A stretch of 64,000 nt of DNA from Actinomycetes bacterium (GTDB lineage Bacteria; Actinomycetota; Acidimicrobiia; Acidimicrobiales; Acidimicrobiaceae): positions 110,987 to 174,986 of the forward strand of contig JAJZFV010000055.1 in the NCBI GenBank assembly GCA_021805205.1. Reading direction: 5' to 3'. Below the pieces are notes generated by a model. The model had not been told where the DNA came from and ran no database searches. It saw nothing but the letters and a program-made list of their open reading frames with translations. The position numbers and the translations under genes were made by a program. Below, piece after piece: positions 6,979-15,172 of this stretch (within the stretch, counting starts at the first letter, position 1; each line of letters opens with the position of its first letter).

Positions 6979-8622
6979 TTAATTTGACGGAGACAAGAAC
7001 GAGCTAGCCTCGAGCGATCCCCCTGTCACAATCGGAAGGACAACACTTAGGGCTGCTTGACCAACTTGATGATCGAACCATATCGGCTGTGGTAGCTGGA
7101 AGAGTGGAAGCTCGACCATATTTGCCCAAATCTGGCCATCCACAGCGTTGTATAGCTTTGATGCATCGATGGGATAGACCTGTTCAGCCGCCTTGGTTAT
7201 CTCACCCGAAGTTAACGAGGCAAATGTCGATGGGTCAGCCGAATTCAACTGATTGACAACTATCTTCAATCGATCAGATGGTTCAGGTGAAGCTGGAATG
7301 TCCCACAAAACAGCTGTAAATTGGCCACTGTTGATTAGCTCTTGCGGTGAAGACGTAGATGAATAAGGGTGGAGCGCCACCGAAAAGCCGAAGTAACTCC
7401 AGATTCGATCGATTAGGGCTGCGCTCTTAGCATCTACCGGCGAACTTGAATCGTAGGCGAGCGATATCTTAACCTGTCCAGTTGGAAGCGATAGGTTTCC
7501 CAACTGATCGTATGTCATTCCCGCTTGCACAAAGGATCGAATTGCTTTGGCAAAGTCCCCGACCAAAAAGAACCCCTGATGGTCGGCGTACCCCTGCTCT
7601 GAATTGATGTAAAGGTTGTTTCCAGGTGGCGCAGTCGGATAGTCAGAGAGAGGCGTCTGCCCATAAAGGTTAGACCATAGTGAACTCCTATCGATGGAGT
7701 AGGCTAAACCATTTCGAAACGCCAGCGAGGTATTCGATGAATTAAATAGAAGGGAAGTTACGGAAGACCCTCGGACAAACCCGGAGGTAACTGCCGACGA
7801 TGGGGCAAAGGAACCCGAAGCACCGACGGTTGCATTCAGAGAGGCAACATTGGAGGTACCGTCGCTAAAGGTTATTGACGAAAAGTTAGAGGGCTTGTTA
7901 GTTGCCAAGACGATACTCTGGGCAGTATACGACTTGATCAGGTAGTTGGTTATCGACGGAAGGCTGGTGATCCCAAACGAAAGTCCCGCTAAAAAACCAT
8001 GGAGGTGCATGTAACGAGCGGGGTAGATGGCGGAGAACAGACTTCTCCAGTCGGTAAACGGATGCTTGAAGGTAACGGTCACGGCACTTCCGTCGCTATT
8101 AGACACCAGCGAAGCGATATCCGAATACCCCGATGTATCGACCAACTCAGATGCGTATGGTAAAACTTTGCCCTCTAGGCCGTTGTCGAGAGCCTCCCAG
8201 GTGTAGATAAAGTCCAGGGCTGAAAGAGGGTGACCGTCGCTCCAAATCGCCTTCTGATTGATCTTATAGACCACCTCTTGAGGGTTTACCGAGATCGTCT
8301 CAGCGCTAAGGATATAGCGAGTGTCTAGGACAAAGTTTCCACTTGAATCTACGTAGAAGGCCCTAGGGAGTAGAAGAGAGTCGACGAGGCGAGTCACAGA
8401 TCGATCGCCGACGCTGACCATTGGATTCAAAGTTGCCGGAATCGATGGCACAGTCACATTAAGCGAACCGTAGTAAGTAGGGGTAGCCTCTGAACCTCCA
8501 CCACAGGCTCCAAGCAGTAAAGCAGCAACTATAAAAAGCGAAATGTACCTAATTAGACGCAGCTCAAAACTCCTGAAGCCGGGCCATATACAAATTGGCC
8601 ATCTTTTGGTTGCAAAACTCAA
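6979..8622 (-). CDS. ABC-type solute-binding lipoprotein, family 5 (oligopeptide/nickel type)
   Basis: About 547 residues. A basic N-terminus and hydrophobic stretch end in the lipobox LLGAC, so it should be a lipid-anchored extracellular binding protein. The body shows the family 5 pattern: an early GSLNVTVPSIPATLNPM region, INQKAIWSDGHPLSALDFIYTWE, and a late SLAYDSSSPVDAK segment. In known systems these capture peptides or other solutes for an ABC importer. No permease or ATPase gene lies beside it. The start is uncertain: TTG at 8622 has no ribosome site, whereas AGGAG lies seven bases before an in-frame CTG at 8562, which would give a 20-residue signal of normal length. It follows secG on the same strand by 30 bases. 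Confidence 0.8.
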   Translation of the reverse strand: MSFATKRWPICIWPGFRSFELRLIRYISLFIVAALLLGACGGGSEATPTYYGSLNVTVPSIPATLNPMVSVGDRSVTRLVDSLLLPRAFYVDSSGNFVLDTRYILSAETISVNPQEVVYKINQKAIWSDGHPLSALDFIYTWEALDNGLEGKVLPYASELVDTSGYSDIASLVSNSDGSAVTVTFKHPFTDWRSLFSAIYPARYMHLHGFLAGLSFGITSLPSITNYLIKSYTAQSIVLATNKPSNFSSITFSDGTSNVASLNATVGASGSFAPSSAVTSGFVRGSSVTSLLFNSSNTSLAFRNGLAYSIDRSSLWSNLYGQTPLSDYPTAPPGNNLYINSEQGYADHQGFFLVGDFAKAIRSFVQAGMTYDQLGNLSLPTGQVKISLAYDSSSPVDAKSAALIDRIWSYFGFSVALHPYSSTSSPQELINSGQFTAVLWDIPASPEPSDRLKIVVNQLNSADPSTFASLTSGEITKAAEQVYPIDASKLYNAVDGQIWANMVELPLFQLPQPIWFDHQVGQAALSVVLPIVTGGSLEASSFLSPSN

Positions 8623-8652
8623 CTTCGGCTAAGTAGCCGAGTCAGCCACAGG

Positions 8653-8880
8653 CTAAAGCCGCAGTGACAGTGCTACCGCAGATGCCATAAAGAGAAGGGC
8701 GAAGACGATGGTAATCCTGTCGAGATTCTTCTCGGCTACAGTCGAGCCCGCAGCAGCGGCACCCACCGAACCTCCCAAAAGATCGGAAACTCCACCACCC
8801 TTTCCAGCGTGAAGAAGAATTAGCACAACGAGTGCTACTGCCGAAATAATCTCAAGAACAACCAATAACGCCGTGAACAC
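8653..8880 (-). CDS. secG: SecG preprotein translocase subunit
   Basis: A 75-residue membrane protein with two hydrophobic helices (about 3–23 and 52–72) flanking the conserved GKGGGVSDLLGGS loop, the signature of SecG. It is the small accessory subunit of the SecYEG channel. The start is GTG at 8880 with GGAG six bases before it. It begins 23 bases after tpiA, in the standard actinobacterial order gap–pgk–tpiA–secG, and is probably transcribed with them. Confidence 0.93.
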   Translation of the reverse strand: MFTALLVVLEIISAVALVVLILLHAGKGGGVSDLLGGSVGAAAAGSTVAEKNLDRITIVFALLFMASAVALSLRL

Positions 8881-8903
8881 CTAAAGCTCCAAATTAGTTC
8901 GCA

Positions 8904-9713
8904 CTAAATACTGCGCACGATGCGCGCAAATGCTTCAGCATCCAAACTAGCACCACCGACCAAAAGACCATCCACTCCATCTGCAGCAAGGAGCTCAGCT
9001 GATGTGGTAGGGGTCACTGACCCGCCATATTGGATCCTAACCGCGTTGGCTACCTCAGCTCCGAAGTTACGCTCAATCTCATCACGAATCAGCGAAGCGC
9101 CAGATGAAGCATCCCCAGGAGTCGCAACAAGTCCTGTACCAATCGCCCAGATTGGCTCGTATGCCACGACCGCCTTTGCCACGAGTTCAGGCGCAATTCC
9201 AACAAAGGCTCCACGAACCTGCTGACTCAAGACGTCGTCGGTCTTTCCATCCTCGCGCTCCTGCATCGATTCGCCGACGCAAACGATGGGCGTCATCGCC
9301 TCGCCAAAGGTTGCAGCAACCTTCTTATTGACAATTTCATCAGTCTCACCAAAGTACTTGCGCCTCTCGGAGTGGCCGACGATGACGTAACGCACATTGA
9401 GTTTCGAAAGCATGCTGGCCGAGATCTCTCCGGTATAGGCACCTTTGGCCTCAAAGTAGAGGTTTTGGGCCCCCAAAGCAAATCGCATCTTATCGCTTTC
9501 AATCAACAACTGCAGCGACCTAAGCGACGTTGCTGGTGGATGGATGGAGATCTCACTGTAGGCATAGTCGACGTCGCGCAATTCAAAGTAGAGTTTTTGC
9601 ACTATCGAGATCGCCTCGAGATGATTAAGGTTCATCTTCCAGTTTCCCGATATCAAACGATACCTACCAGTCGCTGGATTGGGCTTTAATTCGTATCCCT
9701 TTTTTGCTGCCAC
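8904..9713 (-). CDS. tpiA: Triosephosphate isomerase
   Basis: Interconverts dihydroxyacetone phosphate and glyceraldehyde 3-phosphate. Visible hallmarks are SGNWKMN with the substrate lysine (Lys26), GHSERR carrying the electrophilic histidine, AYEPIWAIGTG with the catalytic glutamate, and the phosphate-binding GGSV and GLLVGGASL loops. At 269 residues it is some 15–20 longer than usual, because of an N-terminal extension before the first strand. The start is GTG at 9713, supported by GAGGAG five bases upstream. It lies downstream of pgk across a hairpin-containing gap of 84 bases. Confidence 0.97.
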   Translation of the reverse strand: MAAKKGYELKPNPATGRYRLISGNWKMNLNHLEAISIVQKLYFELRDVDYAYSEISIHPPATSLRSLQLLIESDKMRFALGAQNLYFEAKGAYTGEISASMLSKLNVRYVIVGHSERRKYFGETDEIVNKKVAATFGEAMTPIVCVGESMQEREDGKTDDVLSQQVRGAFVGIAPELVAKAVVAYEPIWAIGTGLVATPGDASSGASLIRDEIERNFGAEVANAVRIQYGGSVTPTTSAELLAADGVDGLLVGGASLDAEAFARIVRSI

Positions 9714-9767
9714 GTCATCTCCTCACATCCACTAAGACACAACTTAGCGGAATCCACAATCAGATTA

Positions 9768-9791
9768 CCGTTGGGGCTCTTGCCCCAACGG
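9768..9791. promoter_or_regulatory. Perfect hairpin in the pgk–tpiA gap
   Basis: Arms CCGTTGGGGC (9768–9777) and GCCCCAACGG (9782–9791) pair perfectly around a 4-base loop. It begins right after the pgk stop on the transcribed strand and has no U-tract. A processing or mRNA-stability element within the operon is likelier than a strong terminator. Confidence 0.55.
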
Positions 9792-9797
9792 CGTTAC

Positions 9798-10940
9798 TTA
9801 TCTTCTTGACGCGCTATCGCGAAGCGCCTTCAACCCTGGAAGGTCACCCTTTTCGAGAAGTTCGAGAGATGCGCCTCCACCGGTCGATAGGTGACTGACT
9901 TGATCTGCTAGACCGGCCTCTTCGATTGCGGCCGCAGAATCTCCGCCACCGATTACCGAAAAACCATCCGATGCAGCTACCGCCCGGCCAACACTGAATG
10001 TGCCATTTGAGAACCGTTCATCCTCAAATACTCCCATGGGACCATTCCAGAGTATGGTTCCAGCATTGGCGATAACCTCCGAGTACTTAGCAACGGTCTC
10101 AGGGCCAACGTCTAGCCCTCGATAGCCAGCAGGAATATCACGCCCAACGCTTCGAACTTGCCCGCCGGTCGCACCGCGACCAAATGCTCCACTCGACTCC
10201 AAGACCACCGAATCGACTGGGAGGTGGATCTTATCTGATGACGCGAACAACCTCTTGCAGGTCTCGACTTTGTCCGCCTCAAAGAGAGAGTCTCCTACCT
10301 CATGGCCAAGTGCCGCTAGAAATGTATAGCTCATGGCACCACCGATCAGGAGGGCGTCGACTTTAGGAAGCATCGATTCGATTAGCGCCAGCTTATCTGA
10401 GACTTTCGCACCGCCAATGATTGCGACGAAGGGGCGCTTGGGCTCTGCCAAGAGTTGGCCCAAGACGTTAGCCTCTTTTGCCAACAGGCGCCCCGCTGCC
10501 GATGGAAGGTAGTTCGGGGGACCAACTATCGAGGCGTGTGCTCGGTGACTTGCCCCAAATGCGTCGTTCACGTAGAGGTCGTGGCCCATGACTAGCTCCT
10601 TGACGAAGCTATCGTCGTTGGCCTCCTCTCGAGGATCGAAGCGAAGGTTTTCAATCACTTCAACACCCTCATAGCGCTCTTGAATGTAGCGACGCACTGG
10701 CTCCATTGAATACTTAGCTACTACCTGCCCCTTAGGTCGTCCAAGGTGAGAGGCCATGGTGACTCGAGCTCCGCCATTTAGCAGGAACTCCAAGGTAAGG
10801 AAGGTTGAAACGATACGAAATGGATCCGCAACTTCGGCAGAGCCATCATCGTTATAGGTGAGGGGGACGTTTAGGTCTGCCCTTAGGAAGACCGACTTTC
10901 CGCTGAGGTCCCCTAGGTCCTCGAGCTCCGGCACATTCAT
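9798..10940 (-). CDS. pgk: Phosphoglycerate kinase
   Basis: Transfers the acyl phosphate of 1,3-bisphosphoglycerate to ADP. The N-domain has the substrate-binding FLRADLNVPL and ASHLGRPKG motifs; YVNDAFGASHRAHASIVG is intact. The C-domain has the nucleotide-binding GGAKVSDK, LWNGPMGVFE and the GGGDSAAA loop. At 380 residues it is slightly shorter than the usual 390–400. The start is ATG at 10940 with GGAG seven bases upstream. It sits between gap and tpiA on the same strand, 225 bases from gap, so some separate initiation is possible. Confidence 0.97.
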   Translation of the reverse strand: MNVPELEDLGDLSGKSVFLRADLNVPLTYNDDGSAEVADPFRIVSTFLTLEFLLNGGARVTMASHLGRPKGQVVAKYSMEPVRRYIQERYEGVEVIENLRFDPREEANDDSFVKELVMGHDLYVNDAFGASHRAHASIVGPPNYLPSAAGRLLAKEANVLGQLLAEPKRPFVAIIGGAKVSDKLALIESMLPKVDALLIGGAMSYTFLAALGHEVGDSLFEADKVETCKRLFASSDKIHLPVDSVVLESSGAFGRGATGGQVRSVGRDIPAGYRGLDVGPETVAKYSEVIANAGTILWNGPMGVFEDERFSNGTFSVGRAVAASDGFSVIGGGDSAAAIEEAGLADQVSHLSTGGGASLELLEKGDLPGLKALRDSASRR

Positions 10941-11165
10941 CTATGCACTCCATTCGTGAAAAATCACTTTTGTATATCCGACTTTAAAAACTCAAGTCGG
11001 ACCATCTATCAATGCGTGTGGCACCCTAAGTTAGCCTCTGGAGATTTAGAAACACAACAGAGCGGCAAATTAAAGAATCAGTGGCCTTCCACGGGTTACT
11101 TCGCACAAGACCACTGAGAGATTTAAGGTTTATCTGGCTAAAAGCACCGCAGCTCTAAGTTTAAC

Positions 11166-12188
11166 TTACAGCGAAGATCCAATGATCGCCGCTAGATCGA
11201 CCAGACGGTTCGAATAACCCCACTCATTGTCGTACCAACCGAAGACCTTCACCAAGGTCGTTCCATTTTCTAGGTCCATTGCCATAGTCATATTGGAGTC
11301 AATTGTGCAAGAAAAAGGCGTGCCAACGATATCGGAGGAGACCAAAGGTGCAGTCGAATACTCGAGCACCTTCGAGAGGGGACCGGATGTCGCCGCAGCC
11401 TCGTAGGCCTCATTGATCTGGTCCTTGGTGTAGGTACCGTTGAGGATAACAGTTGCGTCAGTGATCGAACCATCTGGGACTGGGACTCGAAGGCTGGTTC
11501 CGTCTAGTCGACCCGCCATAGCTTGGAGGACTAGGCCAGTAGCTTTGGCTGCTCCAGTAGTAGAGGGTACGATGTTAGCAGCGGCAGCTCGGGCTCTGCG
11601 AAGATCTTTGTGAGCTAGATCTAAAAGGTTCTGGTCGTTGGTATAGGCGTGTACCGTACTCATAAGACCCTTGTGAACTCCAAAGGCATCATCTAAGACC
11701 TTGATCATTGGTACGAAGCAGTTAGTAGTGCAGGACGCATTAGAAACGATCTTGTGGTTGACACTGTCATAGTCTCCGTCGTTTACTCCTACGACAAAGG
11801 TGGCATCAACATTTGTACCCGGGGCCGAGATTATTACCTTCTTGGCGCCAGCGTCGATGTGGGCTACGGCCTTGGTGCCGTCGGTAAAGATTCCGGTGCT
11901 CTCGATTACGACGTCACAGCCCAATTCACCCCAGGGGAGGGCTTTGGGATCACGCTCTGAGAAGACTTTGATAACGTGGTCCCCGACCTTGATCCCATTT
12001 TCCAGGGCCTCCACATTCTCCTTGAGACGACCGTGGGTGGTATCGTACTTCAAAAGGTGAGCATTTGTAGCAATCGAGGTCAAATCGTTTACTGCTACTA
12101 CTTCAATATCAGCACCTTGCTCTTTTACAGCGCGGTAGAAGTTACGTCCGATACGGCCAAAGCCGTTAATTCCGACGCGAATCGCCAT
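11166..12188 (-). CDS. gap: Glyceraldehyde-3-phosphate dehydrogenase
   Basis: A 340-residue NAD-dependent dehydrogenase of glycolysis. The nucleotide fold begins INGFGRIGR, Asp35 (AVND) favours NAD over NADP, and the catalytic cysteine is Cys153 in SNASCTTNC. WYDNEWGYSNR near the C-terminus is also conserved. I start at ATG 12188 because GGAGG lies six bases upstream; an upstream TTG at 12200 would add four residues and overlap that site. It is the first gene of the gap–pgk–tpiA–secG set. An inverted repeat lies 23 bases before the start codon. Confidence 0.97.
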   Translation of the reverse strand: MAIRVGINGFGRIGRNFYRAVKEQGADIEVVAVNDLTSIATNAHLLKYDTTHGRLKENVEALENGIKVGDHVIKVFSERDPKALPWGELGCDVVIESTGIFTDGTKAVAHIDAGAKKVIISAPGTNVDATFVVGVNDGDYDSVNHKIVSNASCTTNCFVPMIKVLDDAFGVHKGLMSTVHAYTNDQNLLDLAHKDLRRARAAAANIVPSTTGAAKATGLVLQAMAGRLDGTSLRVPVPDGSITDATVILNGTYTKDQINEAYEAAATSGPLSKVLEYSTAPLVSSDIVGTPFSCTIDSNMTMAMDLENGTTLVKVFGWYDNEWGYSNRLVDLAAIIGSSL

Positions 12189-12210
12189 TGCGACCTCCAA
12201 TAAGCCATCT

Positions 12211-12232
12211 CTTCAACTACAAATAGTTGAAG
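12211..12232. promoter_or_regulatory. 9-base inverted repeat upstream of gap
   Basis: CTTCAACTA (12211–12219) and TAGTTGAAG (12224–12232) pair perfectly around CAAA. The repeat sits 23 bases upstream of the gap start, so it would fall in the 5' untranslated region or overlap a promoter. It could be an operator for a carbon-responsive repressor or an mRNA 5' stem; the sequence does not decide which. Confidence 0.5.
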
Positions 12233-12437
12233 GTTATCCCCATACTAAGTCCCAGTGACCAAAGCACCCGAGACCCTCCGGAAAGCCTATACGCCAAATA
12301 GACAACTACATTGCGCTGCTAATTCAAAGTAATCAATGGCAACCAATCAATATTTATTTAGATCATCCTCTTCAGTGATCGAAGATGGAAACGCTTGGAA
12401 TCCGATGGCTCCAGAAAGATAAGAGTCGAGGCGTGAC

Positions 12438-13343
12438 TCAACCGATGATTGCATGCAGTGCATCTGCAAGCAAGGCTATGTCATGAACTCGCTTTTCATC
12501 TCCACTCAATCGGGCAAATGTCCACTCACACTTCGACTTATCGACCTCTCCTAGTTCAATCGATGTATCGTCGTAGAGGACTTGATCGACTGAAAATCCA
12601 AATCGACTAATTTCAGCCAGGTGATCAGCTACCGACATGTCTTGAGCCTCTCCAGCCTGGGGCGATAAGTTAGCAATGTAGATTACCCTGGCTCCAGATG
12701 CGACTACCGCCCTTTGGACCTTTGGGATTCCGATCACCGCACCTATCGAGGTATGTATCGATCCTGGGCCAATCGTTATGGTAGTAGCGGCGGCTATTGC
12801 TTCAATTACTACATCAGGAACTTCCGGATCAGATGGCATTAATGCAACTGCGTCCAATCCAGCGGTACTTGCAACCATTGCCTGTCCCACAATCTGCATC
12901 TCGCCGTAGTGACCGATGAGGGTTATCGGATCATTGCTAACAGGCAATATCAAACCGTTGGCGAAGGTAAGTCTTGAAAGCTCCACACATGCCTCGACTG
13001 GTGTGGTTCCGATAGACATTAAGGCGGTAAGAATCAAGTTACCAAGGGCATGGCCACGGAGCTCGGTCTGAGAGAAGCGATACTCGAGGATCGAGGCCCA
13101 GCTCGACGAAGGGTCAGCCAAGGCAGAGATACACCTTCTTATGTCGCCCGGAGGAATTTGACCAAAGGCCTCACGCAAACGCCCCGAAGAGCCCCCGTCA
13201 TCCGCAACAGAGACTACACCTACTGGGAAGTGGCCGACTCTAGCCAATGCAGCGAGCGTTGCTGCTAGGCCATGGCCCCCACCAATCGCCACAATCCTCT
13301 GCGGCGATGCCACATACGATGGTGCTATCTCTTCAAGTCTCAA
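12438..13343 (-). CDS. yvcK: YvcK/GlmR-family protein (gluconeogenesis/cell-envelope factor)
   Basis: A 301-residue protein of the CofD-like Rossmann superfamily, which binds UDP-sugars in characterised members and links central carbon metabolism to peptidoglycan precursor synthesis. Signatures are IGGGHGLAATL near the N-terminus, SVADDGGSSGRLR, the PPGDIRRC segment, and GPGSIHTSI (with the usual YTSI replaced). The start is TTG at 13343, which overlaps the rapZ stop as TTGA, indicating translational coupling. In most actinobacteria whiA follows; here no whiA lies between yvcK and gap. Confidence 0.9.
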   Translation of the reverse strand: MRLEEIAPSYVASPQRIVAIGGGHGLAATLAALARVGHFPVGVVSVADDGGSSGRLREAFGQIPPGDIRRCISALADPSSSWASILEYRFSQTELRGHALGNLILTALMSIGTTPVEACVELSRLTFANGLILPVSNDPITLIGHYGEMQIVGQAMVASTAGLDAVALMPSDPEVPDVVIEAIAAATTITIGPGSIHTSIGAVIGIPKVQRAVVASGARVIYIANLSPQAGEAQDMSVADHLAEISRFGFSVDQVLYDDTSIELGEVDKSKCEWTFARLSGDEKRVHDIALLADALHAIIG

Positions 13344-14191
13344 CGATCTACGTCCCTATGAATTACACGAGGTACAATCGACCTCTCGTTGAAGTAGGCC
13401 GCAAGCTGATCGGCCACCACTACGCTTCGATGGCGCCCTCCGGTGCACCCAACCGCTACAGTTAGGTAGGATTTACCCTCCTTCTCATAGGCGGGTAGGA
13501 GAAAGTCAAAGAGCGACCGAAGCTTGTCTAAAAATTCAGTGGTATCAGGCTGACTCATCACGTAATTCCTAACTGGATCTTCCAGCCCGGTGTGAGGTCG
13601 AAGCTCCGGTATCCAGTGCGGGTTGGGCAAGAAACGGCAGTCAAATAGAAGATCGACGTCGCGGGGCGTTCCGTAAGAGAAGCCAAATGACATTACAGTT
13701 AGGGTCAAGGATGTGGTCTCACCAACACCTGAAAAAAGTTCACCAATTCGCCGACGTAGTTCATGGATATTTAGCGAAGAGGTGTCGATTATGACGTCAG
13801 CGATCTCTCGAAGGGGCATAAGCAATTTACGCTCCTTGTCGATCGAGACCGCCACTCCTTCATCACCCAATGGATGACGGCGACGAGTACTTTCGAAACG
13901 AGTGATCAGTGCCTCATCCGTCGCCTCAAGAAATAGCACTCGAACCGAAGCACCGAGATAGCGAAGGTGCTCAATCTCGGATCGAACTCCTTCGATTGCT
14001 TCGTACCCATATCTCCCTACCACAAATACAACTTTTTCAGCGTTACTATTGCGGTCAGCGAGCTCGGACACCTTTGAGATTAGCGATACCGGCATATTGT
14101 CGATTACAAACCAGCCAAGGTCTTCTAGAGCGGCTGCACCTGAAGAACGACCCGCACCCGACATCCCCACTATAAAGAGGTACTCAGTCAC
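13340..14191 (-). CDS. rapZ: RapZ-family nucleotide-binding RNase adapter
   Basis: A 283-residue protein. The N-terminal P-loop is GMSGAGRSS, with arginine in place of the Walker lysine, as is usual in actinobacterial members. DLGWFVIDNMP follows. The C-terminal half has the conserved MSFGFSYG, RFLPNPHW and CTGGRHRSV motifs. In Escherichia coli RapZ guides RNase E to the GlmZ small RNA and senses glucosamine 6-phosphate; here only nucleotide and metabolite binding can be inferred. The start is GTG at 14191, with AGGGGG close upstream. It overlaps yvcK by four bases. Confidence 0.92.
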   Translation of the reverse strand: MTEYLFIVGMSGAGRSSGAAALEDLGWFVIDNMPVSLISKVSELADRNSNAEKVVFVVGRYGYEAIEGVRSEIEHLRYLGASVRVLFLEATDEALITRFESTRRRHPLGDEGVAVSIDKERKLLMPLREIADVIIDTSSLNIHELRRRIGELFSGVGETTSLTLTVMSFGFSYGTPRDVDLLFDCRFLPNPHWIPELRPHTGLEDPVRNYVMSQPDTTEFLDKLRSLFDFLLPAYEKEGKSYLTVAVGCTGGRHRSVVVADQLAAYFNERSIVPRVIHRDVDR

Positions 14192-14265
14192 TATTCCCCC
14201 TGCAAATCAAGTAACGACCGCTCGTTACATGTGCGCTCTCACGCACCAATGGTAATACCGATAAG

Positions 14266-15078
14266 CTAGTAACCCTTTACAAAGTGCAGTGCCAGTAGAC
14301 GCGGTATATATTGAGCTTCATAGTACTCCGGTGCCAGCTCCAAAAACCCTTGCGGTGGTGCCGGCTCGTAGATCTTGGCCAATATCAAGCCCTTGGCGAT
14401 CGCAGCGTTCAAGTACGATGAGAGTGTCCTGTGGACAAATGGGATAAAGACATCCTTTTCAACCTCTTCGATATTTTGGCGCTCTTCGAGGTATCGCCCC
14501 ACCCTCCAATACTGCTCCCCAAAGGATGTGTCATCCACCCACCCCGAATCGGGAGTTTGAAAGAGGGGATGGTTTAGCAGAAATAGAAAGCTACCGCCGG
14601 CCTCCAAAAGTCGATAGACCTCCGAGAGTGCACCATCTATATCTGGAATATGCTCGAAGACCAAGCAGGCTATAGCTAGGTCAAATGAACCACTAGCGAG
14701 CGGGACCTCATTTGCGCCTGCTTGGAGATAGTCGGCTACACCTCTTTGATTCGCAACTGCAATCTGCTCCAAGGTTGGATCAAAGCCAATGAGCAGCTCT
14801 CGATCCTGGATGCTAGCTAGGTGGCGAAGTATCTGTCCCTCGCCGGTTCCGATCTCCACTACCTTTTTTCGCCCCTCAGACCAAGCCGCAACTATCGGAA
14901 GGATCTGCTCTTCATACTCTGGATCGGCGCCAGCGGTAAATCCATCCTGCCACCACTTAGCGTTATGAGACCAAAGCTCGGAGGCGATGGGTTCAAACTC
15001 TCGACGAAGGTAGTCGTCGCCACTCTCGCGGTTGACTCCGCCCTCAACATCGTCGTGATGGTGATCAGAGACTCCCAT
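14266..15078 (-). CDS. Class I SAM-dependent methyltransferase, substrate unknown
   Basis: A 270-residue protein with the SAM-binding glycine loop VVEIGTGEGQILRHL (residues about 72–86), an acidic residue at the end of strand 2 (IGFDPT), and the post-III region FDLAIACLVFEHI. An acidic, histidine-rich N-terminus (SDHHHDDVEGG) precedes the fold. Motif I carries GTGEG instead of the more common GCGTG. The start is ATG at 15078, with AGGAGG five bases upstream. It sits between uvrC and rapZ on the same strand, a position not usually occupied in actinobacteria. The small-molecule target cannot be told from sequence. Confidence 0.82.
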   Translation of the reverse strand: MGVSDHHHDDVEGGVNRESGDDYLRREFEPIASELWSHNAKWWQDGFTAGADPEYEEQILPIVAAWSEGRKKVVEIGTGEGQILRHLASIQDRELLIGFDPTLEQIAVANQRGVADYLQAGANEVPLASGSFDLAIACLVFEHIPDIDGALSEVYRLLEAGGSFLFLLNHPLFQTPDSGWVDDTSFGEQYWRVGRYLEERQNIEEVEKDVFIPFVHRTLSSYLNAAIAKGLILAKIYEPAPPQGFLELAPEYYEAQYIPRLLALHFVKGY

Positions 15079-15172
15079 TTCTACCTCCTAGGCAATGACC
15101 CAAAAACACCGCAAAGGTGTCGAGCAAGTGGCACGTATGAAACCTTAGCTTTGAGTAAAGCCAAGCACCGAT

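Noticed and set aside
14150..14175. RapZ P-loop has arginine instead of the Walker lysine (GMSGAGRSS).
   Set aside because: Actinobacterial RapZ proteins commonly carry GxSGAGR, so this is normal for the group and not a defect.
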